In this document: in pieces, positions 1-12,400 of the stretch
How the letters are laid out: each line of letters starts with the position of its first letter
How positions within the stretch are numbered: the first letter of the stretch is position 1
Assembly: GCA_947561715.1 (NCBI GenBank)
Contig: OX387203.1
Span: 4,154,001-4,218,000, forward strand
DNA length: 64,000 bases
Direction of reading: 5' to 3'
DNA from: Ascidia mentula
Taxonomy: Eukaryota > Chordata > Ascidiacea > Phlebobranchia > Ascidiidae
Translations under genes and position numbers: made by a program
The notes under the pieces: model-generated
What the model saw: the letters and a program-made list of their open reading frames with translations, nothing else
Databases searched by the model: none
What the model was told of the DNA's origin: nothing

Positions 1-2275
1 TGTAGAGTGGAGAGCGAAGTTTTGCCATGTTGCGTAATATTCAAGTTGCGGGAAGAGTACGGCAAGAAGTAAGTACAGTCGTGTGGTATATGAGGGCTGC
101 GTTCGACGGTGAGTGGTTTATATTTATTTTGTAGGCCCTGTACAAAGTGCACAGCTGACAAGTGTTGTTGTGATGAACACCCTCTTACCAAACACCTCTT
201 AGATGAAACAATGGATTGTATCACACAGCACTCTGAACTCCATTGCGTTTACAAAAAGGCAGCGGTAGAAGCTGTCCTTTTGATGGAAGGAAAGAAAGTT
301 CCCAAAAGCAACCAACCCGAAACTGAGAAACGCAAGTAAAAACTATTTGTTATATATTCTTAGCGGCAAAGTGTTGGTTAGAAATTCCTGTGCTTTTTCT
401 GTTCGTTGTCTATGACTTATTACAGGTTTTATCGCAAGGCTGGCAAAAGGAACATGATTACTTATCTCGAATCCCAAAAATCTTCAAAGAAATCCCACGA
501 CCATAGTTTGCCGTGTTGTTTGGGCAGTATTTTGAAGGAAGAATACCACGGGTATTTTGTGCTATTAACTTTAACAATTGGTGAATTGTAAGGTATGTAA
601 ACGTTCGCTCACCCGCATCTTGGTCAATCTTTGGGTCTGTCATGCAACCAAATATATTTGAGCGTATCAAATAAATTGCGAATTGTGCGCTAAGCAAAAC
701 AAATAATAAAACAAACCATGTGCGCGTAAGCGAGTAAAACTAAGTTCAAAAAGCTGATAAGAAAGTAAAGATGAGAAAATAAACAACATAACGAATAATG
801 TATCGTTTAAAATAACAGATTTTCATCTGACGACGAAGGTGAAAGTAATGGAATTTTTGTGATTATCAACCAGACGGTGAGCAACAGAGCTCGTTTTTGT
901 TTTAATGCCAACAAACTTTCGCCATTGTCAATAAAGCGCAAGGGTGTGACCTGCAGTTTCTCAAAGATGTACGTATTTTAGAGAAATCGAAAAGGAACTA
1001 TGGCAGATGTGACAAAATTAAAAAGGATTTCAAAAGAACTTGGTTTGACGCCAAACATGATTCAAAATCAAGCAAGCAAGGAAATCAAAGAAAATTTCGA
1101 AAAACGTAATTTGTTTCGTTATTGTTTGTTGCAAAGCAACCATTGATTAAGTAAAAGTTAAAAACACTTTAAAAGGAGGGTCATTTCATCTCGAGAAAAC
1201 GAAATCACAAAATGACCGGTCACTACAACATATATTAAGAATTTTTATCCAGCCATCCTGAAATAATTACAGAGTTACAAAAGGCAAAGACGTCTCATCA
1301 ATGCTTTATATGTGTTATATTGAGCCACGGGGACGCAAACCATGTCTTGTACGATGTTGATGAAAAAACTTACAACTTGGATGAACTTACCAGTTTGGTC
1401 AACAAACAAATGCATCTAGATGGTCTGCCTAAATTGTTTTTTGTGCAGGTAATAAAAACACAGCATATACTATCCAAAATAATGCTATTCTTATTCTTAT
1501 ATTAGGCGTGCAGAGGTGGCGGTGATAGCAGTCAAGCAATTGTTGAAGATCCTGGCCAGAAGGATATTCTTCTATGTTTTGCAACAGTAGAAGGTACCTA
1601 TGTAATGTAACTAACACAAATTTTGGTGCGGATTTATTATGTGTAATGTAATCTTTAAACGAGTATACAGCACAACACAAAGCATTCTGTTCTTCGTGTT
1701 TATGCAAACACAGACCCAACTAATATAAGCTTAACAGAAGTATGCGCACCATCAACCCTAGCACGTCGAACGAAAGACAACAAACAACATTTAAACACTT
1801 TGTAAAGATTTTGACTTGGTGTATAGTTTAACCTCAACAAAGTACATTTTACTGATGTAGGCGAGGTAGCTTATCGGAACACCGAGCATGGATCCCACTT
1901 CATTTATTGTTTCGACGAAAGTATAAAAGTCAACAACGGATTTGAAATAGTTCAAGTGAGGACGTAAACCTGATAAATCTTATCCCCAAACAAATTCTTG
2001 ACCTATCCGACGTTTTATATATTAACCCTTTATCAAAGGTGGTTGCCTACATCAACAAAAGACTTCCGGAGCTACTACAAGAATGCACAGCTTCATGTAC
2101 AACTTGGTTGACCAAGGAGGTCCGACTTATGCTCGAAAACAAAACAAAAATAGAAAGGTTTAAGCATTTATACAATGAGATTATGTGCAGTGCTCTTACG
2201 GAAAAATTTCATTTAGCCCTGAACCCCTCAGACAAAAGTTTTACCGATCCGATCATCAGCAAAGCCTTTTCCTAA
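1..2275 (+). CDS. caspase, copy A (5' end outside window)
   Basis: Cysteine protease of the caspase family, expected to cleave after Asp in cell-death or immune signalling. Exons read as E1 <1-68, E2 135-335, E3 426-587, E4 819-876, E5 982-1105, E6 1273-1448 (or from 1240, also in frame), E7 1506-1593, E8 1861-1955, E9 2039-2275; every junction is GT-AG with matching phase, giving about 402 residues in the window. E2 encodes a Cys-rich prodomain (CTKC, CCC, HPL). E4 starts the p20 (GIFVIINQ). E6 carries the catalytic His in SHGD and ends KLFFVQ; E7 supplies the catalytic Cys in ACRGG. E8 has the p10 signature YRNTEHGS and E9 ends the p10. By comparison with copy B about 14 N-terminal residues lie upstream. 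No break is seen, so this copy may be functional. The prodomain type was not recognised; it is not an obvious CARD or DED. Confidence 0.85.
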
Positions 2276-2316
2276 TCATCGCCGATGCGGTATAAATTGT
2301 TGTTATTGCTGTATTA

Positions 2317-2322
2317 AATAAA
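2317..2322 (+). terminator. poly(A) signal AATAAA after caspase exon E9
   Basis: AATAAA lies about 42 bases past the caspase stop codon. The same signal is kept behind E9 in copies B (29108-29113, minus strand), C (43659-43664, minus) and D (49894-49899, plus). It would end the active-caspase transcript before exon P1, so using or skipping it could decide between the two possible 3' exon sets. Confidence 0.55.
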
Positions 2323-2375
2323 TTTGTGCTCTACATGAAGCTTTAAATCTTCATTTGACCACTTTGCAAATTTAG

Positions 2376-3624
2376 AAGAAACATCAAAACGACATTGAAA
2401 ACATCAAAAATGTTGCTTCTTGCTGGGGATTCACGAAAAGTGAAATTATAACTTTGAACAGTTACTCGGGCGACGACAGTCCTGTTCAAAAATACCCCAA
2501 AAATGAAAACGCAGTTAATTCCGTGATCGCCAGAGTTAAAAAATGTAAGTATTGGCATAAGCTTATCGATTTGCGGCACGGTTACATCCGACTAAGTTTA
2601 ACGTTTTTCTTCAAACTTTTTGTGGTGTTGTTTTGAGGAATTCGACAATAAATTGCACCATACAGTATTTTGGCGATGTGAGTAACGAAAAATATTTGCG
2701 GACTATTTGTTCTGCAGGGACTACTGACGAAAATTTTGAGAAAAACCGCTGTTTTGTATGCGCTATTGTATCTGAGGATGTGAAAACACACAAGTTTGGC
2801 TATTTGCAGCATGAAAATGAATCTTATGACTTGGGCAAAGTTGTCGGGTTAATTCATGGCTGTTTGCTGGAACGTCCAAAACTGTTCTTTGTACAGGTAA
2901 AATAATATAGTGAGAAGCAGTGAAGTGAACAACAAAAATGTTAAGTATGTTCTACTGGTTTTATGCACAGAAATATCAAAAGAAAGGAGAAGCAACCGAC
3001 AGCGGTGCAGTGGGCACTGCACTTCACCCAGAAGCTGACATTATGATTACCTACTCTTCTGCAGGTATGATTATCTACTTAAGTGTGTCTGAATGCTGAT
3101 ATTATTAGGCAATTCTATATTGTCGAAGGAAAGAATGTGAAATGGTCAAATGTGCAAAATGCTGTCGAGACCATGAAAATTTAGTTCACATGCAAAATTA
3201 CTAGAACGCCTTTTTCGTAACCTTAGAAAGCATACATACTAGAATATTTCCTACTGTTACGAAAAAGGCGTTCGCCGAATTAATATTGGAATATACAGGT
3301 AAAGGGAATAATGGAGAATCGACTTTTTTCAAAACGTTGCACTCTGTGACGAAAGATGATCCAGACGCAAATCTTTCGCAGGCAAGAAATTTTGATACTA
3401 TTTGTTTAAACAACCAACTCGCCTTAAATATGATTGCCACTATCTGTGTTCATCACAAATGTTCTGATGGTAGCCTATGTGTTTAGGTTCTTACGAGAGT
3501 TCGAGCTAAAATGGCTGAGTTGAAAGAACCAATTCCGTGGACACGGACCCAACTGAGATATAAAATTCGGTTCCCTATCCCAACGTATTCGAACGTCTTT
3601 CAGCCTCAAGACGATGAAAATTAA
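2376..3624 (+). CDS. catalytically dead caspase exon cassette, copy A
   Basis: Five exons homologous to caspase E5-E9: P1 2376-2544, P2 2718-2896, P3 2971-3064, P4 3299-3381, P5 3487-3624. P2 aligns with the p20 core (CFVCAIV, then KLFFVQ at its end), but SHGD has become SEDV, so the catalytic His is gone. P3 reads KYQKKG where E7 reads ACRGG, so the catalytic Cys is gone. The P4-P5 intron uses a GC donor (CAG|GCAAGA) and a TTTAG acceptor. Phases match E5-E9 exon by exon. No start codon or leader exons are found between the caspase stop and P1, and P1 begins in phase 0 as E5 does. It may therefore be an alternative 3' end of the caspase gene, or a separate gene with missed 5' exons. A role like c-FLIP (inactive partner or decoy) is inferred from residues only. 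Confidence 0.7.
3204..3273. repeat. 18-bp inverted repeat in intron P3-P4
   Basis: Positions 3204-3221 and 3256-3273 are exact reverse complements (one arm GAACGCCTTTTTCGTAAC) with a 34-base loop. Copies C (about 42771) and D (about 50814) have one arm near exon P4, and C has a second partial arm near 42445. It may be a small foldback element remnant; the right arm abuts the P4 acceptor region. Confidence 0.6.
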
Positions 3625-4570
3625 ATGATCTCGACATGTATTGTGTGAATACAAAGTAGTGATGGCGATTAATTGATTAAATTCTGTTTGAATTTTCCTA
3701 TACTGATTTTGCACGTGCAAGCGCCGTTTAAAATCTTTATTTCAAATTGTTACATGCAATTCAGACTGTGAAAATATTTTTTGTAGAAAGTGTAATGATT
3801 TTTCACTGTGTTGTAATTTTAATATCAAGAGGCAAAGTTGCAAAGGAATATGTGTTGTAAAAATTTTTTCAGACTGTTAATTATTAAGACCTGACGCTGT
3901 AAATTGTCTACAATAATTTTATCTACTTTTCGTGTGTTCTTACAGTTCAACTTATGCGATAAAATTTGTGTGTACCAGACTCTTCTGGCTGCTTGCAAGC
4001 AATAATCAATAAAACATTGAAACAATCAGCAATATTCCATCCACATACAAGTATACATACTAAACAACGTGTACTAAGCAAAAAAACATCTATATAGCAA
4101 GCTTAGGGGCAGAAATATATTGTTGAGTTAGATTAGTTGAATGAAACGAATTTAAAGACGAAACAGCGTCGTAAAACAACCCAACACTGCATGGGGTGCT
4201 ATGTGTTTGTGATCTTTGATTTTAAAAACATTGTCCAAATCATCCTAAATTTCACCAAATCCCAACCGCAGTTGACAGCCGTTGCATGCGCTTTAGTATT
4301 ACGTATTCGCCGAACACTGACATATGTACTTTATGTGACAATTGAGCTTGTTAATAATTAACAAATATATGGTGAGTGTGGTGTGTATAAATCAACAGCA
4401 TATCCTAGGATCACAAGGTAATGGAATGCTCTATTTTTCTAGTTTTAACGTTGAAATTTAAACTTTCTTTTACCTTTTTTTGTGACTGAGATATACGCGA
4501 TAAGAGTAGATTTCAGAATCGCGACTTTGTACGACGTCAAGGCTTGTTGCTGGCGAACCTCAAAGAAGTC
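3625..4570. other. intergenic region between caspase cassette and array, copy A
   Basis: No convincing gene. It holds a likely poly(A) signal for the dead cassette (AATAAA at 4008-4013). The rest aligns with B (about 26760-27818), parts of C (about 41640-42092) and D (51181-52260). A 74-codon frame at 4137-4361 is open in A and similar in B but broken in D, so it is probably not coding. Confidence 0.6.
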
Positions 4571-4574
4571 TTTA

Positions 4575-5402
4575 GGCCGCATATCAGTATTAAATCCCAA
4601 AAATCTAGTTTTGAAGGCTATCACCATTAATACCCATACTGAGTGATTTGCTTTTTTGCCAACAACAATTCCTGTGGTCAGTGACCCATGAAGATCTACT
4701 GGTACTATTCATAGAGAAAAAAAATTGATTGCAGCTGCATCCGCCAAAACACAGCAAGGATCTGAGGAGCCTCCAGGAGGATCTTTTGTCCTATAGGATA
4801 GCAAAAACAGTCCCAGGGGGCAACCAAAGCAACTTTCCTGTGACAATTTTTTTTGCCATTGCGTAGAAAAGGGTTAGGGCCAACATTAAATTGCAAATTG
4901 GATGAGGTTTTTGTGATTCATTTTTTCGCAAAACCATCTTACATTTTTTTGCAGCCAATTTAGCTAAAATAATGACTAATCGGGGGCCTAAAAGACCCCT
5001 AGGTGGTGCTTTAAGCAACTATCTTGCAACTAATTTTCACCTTACTGCATAGCCAAGAGGCGGGCCTAACATAAAATCACAAATTAAGGTATACTTCTGT
5101 GATTCAATTTTGAGCTACATCCCCTTGAACATTTTGGTGGTTTTTCAACTAAACTTTTCACAGCACCCTGCACCAAACGTCTGACTGACTGAGAAGAGCA
5201 AAAAATGCACTAAAACTGCACTAAACACGCTGAAAATCGCCCTGGCTACACCACGTGACTTCTTGCTCATTCAACCAGAAAATTGACCCCAACGCATCAC
5301 CGGTTGCCTTGTGACGGAACTGAGACTATCTATGACGCAGGAGTACAAGACGGGCATTCCCCGCGGGCAAAACTATTTTAATATAATTACTGATATGCGG
5401 TC
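4575..5402. mobile_element. first 828-bp TIR element of the array
   Basis: Terminal inverted repeats of about 15 bp (GRCCGCATATCAGTA, one base differing between ends) bound this unit, with TTTA on the left and TTAA on the right. Inside are only short minus-strand frames of 63 and 75 codons that repeat unchanged in every unit and overlap each other; no conserved domain was recognised. Likely a non-coding MITE-type element mobilised in trans. Confidence 0.6.
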
Positions 5403-5406
5403 TTAA

Positions 5407-6455
5407 ATAGTGGCGCACCCGCCCAGAATCGCAATTGTTCTGTGAAGTCCAATACATGAGCCATTCAACTATTACATTGTGAAGTTTCACACCTGTTTGA
5501 TCATCGGATCCAGAGTTGTAGTTGTTTTACTAACATCACTAGACAACAGAAAATGGCCTTGTCAACAGAGTTACCGCCAAGACAACTGTTAGGCAGAGGA
5601 TGATGCTTCAAGCCCCAAACTGGTCACATGGAATGGAACCAAATATCACGAGGCAGTCATGCAACAATTATCTGCATGTCCAATACTTAATTACATGACA
5701 CAGGTGTTAATTAATCAACATCCAAAGGCCAATTAGGGGGCATGCATTGTGGCAGGAAATTATGAACATTTCAACACCATGAAAATTACATGAGAATTGT
5801 GTTATTAACTTGCATACAAGACCATGCAATGCATTTATTTGCTTAAAATCAATTGATAAACCAAACTAGGAGCTACTTTATTGGTAAAATAGTAGCACAT
5901 ACCCAGAATATGTTGAAAATTGCTTCGGTTTCAATGGCGTGAGCAGTGAATCTGTTCGGATGAAGCACCATTCATATGGTGATGGACCACTTCTCTCTGG
6001 GGTAATAAATATAGCTCAGAGTTAAATAAGTAATTTAGTTAATTAATTATGACCACATAAAGTGTAGTAACATTTGATTTGAGCAATTGCAAGCGTTATT
6101 ATTAAGCCAAATTGATATTGGGAAAAAGACAGCTTATGCAAAAATGCCATGATAAATGAAGAAAAATCATCAAAGCTCTGTGGTATAATCAACCCGGAAT
6201 GTGTTGTGGACCGTTCATGCATAGAATTCATGCTCTTAAACCAATTTTTTGGGCCATTTAAATGCCTGTGATTGAAGAACTGGCCACACATATTCATGCA
6301 CATAAAGCACTGGAAAAATGTTTTTTTGTCACTAGGTGGCAATAAGTGACTGGAGATGCTTGAAAACCATTCCATGTTCCTCGAAATACATAAATTTACA
6401 AATTTAAGCTTAAATTTGACACACATTGCGCAGTTTACAAAATGGCTAATTTCCC
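5407..6455 (-). other. 1049-bp spacer between TTAA elements, with a 127-codon frame
   Basis: This segment sits between TTAA tetranucleotides and recurs six times. It is absent from the matching places in copies B, C and D, so it came with the insertion. On the minus strand 6043-6426 holds an uninterrupted 127-codon frame rich in Cys, Phe and Met; it was not recognised. It could be a captured gene fragment or part of a larger composite element. The remainder shows no gene. Confidence 0.4.
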
Positions 6456-9400
6456 TTAAGGCCGCATATCAGTATTAAATCCCAAAAATCTAGTTTTGAA
6501 GGCTATCACCATTAATACCCATACTGAGTGATTTGCTTTTTTGCCAACAACAATTCCTGTGGTCAGTGACCCATGAAGATCTACTGGTACTATTCATAGA
6601 GAAAAAAAATTGATTGCAGCTGCATCCGCCAAAACACAGCAAGGATCTGAGGAGCCTCCAGGAGGATCTTTTGTCCTATAGGATAGCAAAAACAGTCCCA
6701 GGGGGCAACCAAAGCAACTTTCCTGTGACAATTTTTTTTGCCATTGCGTAGAAAAGGGTTAGGGCCAACATTAAATTGCAAATTGGATGAGGTTTTTGTG
6801 ATTCATTTTTTCGCAAAACCATCTTACATTTTTTTGCAGCCAATTTAGCTAAAATAATGACTAATCGGGGGCCTAAAAGACCCCTAGGTGGTGCTTTAAG
6901 CAACTATCTTGCAACTAATTTTCACCTTACTGCATAGCCAAGAGGCGGGCCTAACATAAAATCACAAATTAAGGTATACTTCTGTGATTCAATTTTGAGC
7001 TACATCCCCTTGAACATTTTGGTGGTTTTTCAACTAAACTTTTCACAGCACCCTGCACCAAACGTCTGACTGACTGAGAAGAGCAAAAAATGCACTAAAA
7101 CTGCACTAAACACGCTGAAAATCGCCCTGGCTACACCACGTGACTTCTTGCTCATTCAACCAGAAAATTGACCCCAACGCATCACCGGTTGCCTTGTGAC
7201 GGAACTGAGACTATCTATGACGCAGGAGTACAAGACGGGCATTCCCCGCGGGCAAAACTATTTTAATATAATTACTGATATGCGGTCTTAAATAGTGGCG
7301 CACCCGCCCAGAATCGCAATTGTTCTGTGAAGTCCAATACATGAGCCATTCAACTATTACATTGTGAAGTTTCACACCTGTTTGATCATCGGATCCAGAG
7401 TTGTAGTTGTTTTACTAACATCACTAGACAACAGAAAATGGCCTTGTCAACAGAGTTACCGCCAAGACAACTGTTAGGCAGAGGATGATGCTTCAAGCCC
7501 CAAACTGGTCACATGGAATGGAACCAAATATCACGAGGCAGTCATGCAACAATTATCTGCATGTCCAATACTTAATTACATGACACAGGTGTTAATTAAT
7601 CAACATCCAAAGGCCAATTAGGGGGCATGCATTGTGGCAGGAAATTATGAACATTTCAACACCATGAAAATTACATGAGAATTGTGTTATTAACTTGCAT
7701 ACAAGACCATGCAATGCATTTATTTGCTTAAAATCAATTGATAAACCAAACTAGGAGCTACTTTATTGGTAAAATAGTAGCACATACCCAGAATATGTTG
7801 AAAATTGCTTCGGTTTCAATGGCGTGAGCAGTGAATCTGTTCGGATGAAGCACCATTCATATGGTGATGGACCACTTCTCTCTGGGGTAATAAATATAGC
7901 TCAGAGTTAAATAAGTAATTTAGTTAATTAATTATGACCACATAAAGTGTAGTAACATTTGATTTGAGCAATTGCAAGCGTTATTATTAAGCCAAATTGA
8001 TATTGGGAAAAAGACAGCTTATGCAAAAATGCCATGATAAATGAAGAAAAATCATCAAAGCTCTGTGGTATAATCAACCCGGAATGTGTTGTGGACCGTT
8101 CATGCATAGAATTCATGCTCTTAAACCAATTTTTTGGGCCATTTAAATGCCTGTGATTGAAGAACTGGCCACACATATTCATGCACATAAAGCACTGGAA
8201 AAATGTTTTTTTGTCACTAGGTGGCAATAAGTGACTGGAGATGCTTGAAAACCATTCCATGTTCCTCGAAATACATAAATTTACAAATTTAAGCTTAAAT
8301 TTGACACACATTGCGCAGTTTACAAAATGGCTAATTTCCCTTAAGGCCGCATATCAGTATTAAATCCCAAAAATCTAGTTTTGAAGGCTATCACCATTAA
8401 TACCCATACTGAGTGATTTGCTTTTTTGCCAACAACAATTCCTGTGGTCAGTGACCCATGAAGATCTACTGGTACTATTCATAGAGAAAAAAAATTGATT
8501 GCAGCTGCATCCGCCAAAACACAGCAAGGATCTGAGGAGCCTCCAGGAGGATCTTTTGTCCTATAGGATAGCAAAAACAGTCCCAGGGGGCAACCAAAGC
8601 AACTTTCCTGTGACAATTTTTTTTGCCATTGCGTAGAAAAGGGTTAGGGCCAACATTAAATTGCAAATTGGATGAGGTTTTTGTGATTCATTTTTTCGCA
8701 AAACCATCTTACATTTTTTTGCAGCCAATTTAGCTAAAATAATGACTAATCGGGGGCCTAAAAGACCCCTAGGTGGTGCTTTAAGCAACTATCTTGCAAC
8801 TAATTTTCACCTTACTGCATAGCCAAGAGGCGGGCCTAACATAAAATCACAAATTAAGGTATACTTCTGTGATTCAATTTTGAGCTACATCCCCTTGAAC
8901 ATTTTGGTGGTTTTTCAACTAAACTTTTCACAGCACCCTGCACCAAACGTCTGACTGACTGAGAAGAGCAAAAAATGCACTAAAACTGCACTAAACACGC
9001 TGAAAATCGCCCTGGCTACACCACGTGACTTCTTGCTCATTCAACCAGAAAATTGACCCCAACGCATCACCGGTTGCCTTGTGACGGAACTGAGACTATC
9101 TATGACGCAGGAGTACAAGACGGGCATTCCCCGCGGGCAAAACTATTTTAATATAATTACTGATATGCGGTCTTAAATAGTGGCGCACCCGCCCAGAATC
9201 GCAATTGTTCTGTGAAGTCCAATACATGAGCCATTCAACTATTACATTGTGAAGTTTCACACCTGTTTGATCATCGGATCCAGAGTTGTAGTTGTTTTAC
9301 TAACATCACTAGACAACAGAAAATGGCCTTGTCAACAGAGTTACCGCCAAGACAACTGTTAGGCAGAGGATGATGCTTCAAGCCCCAAACTGGTCACATG

Positions 9401-12400
9401 GAATGGAACCAAATATCACGAGGCAGTCATGCAACAATTATCTGCATGTCCAATACTTAATTACATGACACAGGTGTTAATTAATCAACATCCAAAGGCC
9501 AATTAGGGGGCATGCATTGTGGCAGGAAATTATGAACATTTCAACACCATGAAAATTACATGAGAATTGTGTTATTAACTTGCATACAAGACCATGCAAT
9601 GCATTTATTTGCTTAAAATCAATTGATAAACCAAACTAGGAGCTACTTTATTGGTAAAATAGTAGCACATACCCAGAATATGTTGAAAATTGCTTCGGTT
9701 TCAATGGCGTGAGCAGTGAATCTGTTCGGATGAAGCACCATTCATATGGTGATGGACCACTTCTCTCTGGGGTAATAAATATAGCTCAGAGTTAAATAAG
9801 TAATTTAGTTAATTAATTATGACCACATAAAGTGTAGTAACATTTGATTTGAGCAATTGCAAGCGTTATTATTAAGCCAAATTGATATTGGGAAAAAGAC
9901 AGCTTATGCAAAAATGCCATGATAAATGAAGAAAAATCATCAAAGCTCTGTGGTATAATCAACCCGGAATGTGTTGTGGACCGTTCATGCATAGAATTCA
10001 TGCTCTTAAACCAATTTTTTGGGCCATTTAAATGCCTGTGATTGAAGAACTGGCCACACATATTCATGCACATAAAGCACTGGAAAAATGTTTTTTTGTC
10101 ACTAGGTGGCAATAAGTGACTGGAGATGCTTGAAAACCATTCCATGTTCCTCGAAATACATAAATTTACAAATTTAAGCTTAAATTTGACACACATTGCG
10201 CAGTTTACAAAATGGCTAATTTCCCTTAAGGCCGCATATCAGTATTAAATCCCAAAAATCTAGTTTTGAAGGCTATCACCATTAATACCCATACTGAGTG
10301 ATTTGCTTTTTTGCCAACAACAATTCCTGTGGTCAGTGACCCATGAAGATCTACTGGTACTATTCATAGAGAAAAAAAATTGATTGCAGCTGCATCCGCC
10401 AAAACACAGCAAGGATCTGAGGAGCCTCCAGGAGGATCTTTTGTCCTATAGGATAGCAAAAACAGTCCCAGGGGGCAACCAAAGCAACTTTCCTGTGACA
10501 ATTTTTTTTGCCATTGCGTAGAAAAGGGTTAGGGCCAACATTAAATTGCAAATTGGATGAGGTTTTTGTGATTCATTTTTTCGCAAAACCATCTTACATT
10601 TTTTTGCAGCCAATTTAGCTAAAATAATGACTAATCGGGGGCCTAAAAGACCCCTAGGTGGTGCTTTAAGCAACTATCTTGCAACTAATTTTCACCTTAC
10701 TGCATAGCCAAGAGGCGGGCCTAACATAAAATCACAAATTAAGGTATACTTCTGTGATTCAATTTTGAGCTACATCCCCTTGAACATTTTGGTGGTTTTT
10801 CAACTAAACTTTTCACAGCACCCTGCACCAAACGTCTGACTGACTGAGAAGAGCAAAAAATGCACTAAAACTGCACTAAACACGCTGAAAATCGCCCTGG
10901 CTACACCACGTGACTTCTTGCTCATTCAACCAGAAAATTGACCCCAACGCATCACCGGTTGCCTTGTGACGGAACTGAGACTATCTATGACGCAGGAGTA
11001 CAAGACGGGCATTCCCCGCGGGCAAAACTATTTTAATATAATTACTGATATGCGGTCTTAAATAGTGGCGCACCCGCCCAGAATCGCAATTGTTCTGTGA
11101 AGTCCAATACATGAGCCATTCAACTATTACATTGTGAAGTTTCACACCTGTTTGATCATCGGATCCAGAGTTGTAGTTGTTTTACTAACATCACTAGACA
11201 ACAGAAAATGGCCTTGTCAACAGAGTTACCGCCAAGACAACTGTTAGGCAGAGGATGATGCTTCAAGCCCCAAACTGGTCACATGGAATGGAACCAAATA
11301 TCACGAGGCAGTCATGCAACAATTATCTGCATGTCCAATACTTAATTACATGACACAGGTGTTAATTAATCAACATCCAAAGGCCAATTAGGGGGCATGC
11401 ATTGTGGCAGGAAATTATGAACATTTCAACACCATGAAAATTACATGAGAATTGTGTTATTAACTTGCATACAAGACCATGCAATGCATTTATTTGCTTA
11501 AAATCAATTGATAAACCAAACTAGGAGCTACTTTATTGGTAAAATAGTAGCACATACCCAGAATATGTTGAAAATTGCTTCGGTTTCAATGGCGTGAGCA
11601 GTGAATCTGTTCGGATGAAGCACCATTCATATGGTGATGGACCACTTCTCTCTGGGGTAATAAATATAGCTCAGAGTTAAATAAGTAATTTAGTTAATTA
11701 ATTATGACCACATAAAGTGTAGTAACATTTGATTTGAGCAATTGCAAGCGTTATTATTAAGCCAAATTGATATTGGGAAAAAGACAGCTTATGCAAAAAT
11801 GCCATGATAAATGAAGAAAAATCATCAAAGCTCTGTGGTATAATCAACCCGGAATGTGTTGTGGACCGTTCATGCATAGAATTCATGCTCTTAAACCAAT
11901 TTTTTGGGCCATTTAAATGCCTGTGATTGAAGAACTGGCCACACATATTCATGCACATAAAGCACTGGAAAAATGTTTTTTTGTCACTAGGTGGCAATAA
12001 GTGACTGGAGATGCTTGAAAACCATTCCATGTTCCTCGAAATACATAAATTTACAAATTTAAGCTTAAATTTGACACACATTGCGCAGTTTACAAAATGG
12101 CTAATTTCCCTTAAGGCCGCATATCAGTATTAAATCCCAAAAATCTAGTTTTGAAGGCTATCACCATTAATACCCATACTGAGTGATTTGCTTTTTTGCC
12201 AACAACAATTCCTGTGGTCAGTGACCCATGAAGATCTACTGGTACTATTCATAGAGAAAAAAAATTGATTGCAGCTGCATCCGCCAAAACACAGCAAGGA
12301 TCTGAGGAGCCTCCAGGAGGATCTTTTGTCCTATAGGATAGCAAAAACAGTCCCAGGGGGCAACCAAAGCAACTTTCCTGTGACAATTTTTTTTGCCATT

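Noticed and set aside
588..590. Apparent stop TAA at the end of caspase exon E3
   Set aside because: The bases belong to the GTAAG donor; E3 joins E4 in phase with the p20 start.
1240..1272. Longer form of caspase exon E6
   Set aside because: In copy C this stretch is out of frame, and a better acceptor (ATTACAG or TTGCAG) at the shorter boundary gives the same length as P2; the longer form in A and B remains possible but less likely.
3481..3486. Apparent nonsense TAG in dead cassettes A, B and C (CAG in D)
   Set aside because: It lies at the splice acceptor of P5; comparison with the active cassette puts the exon boundary right after it.
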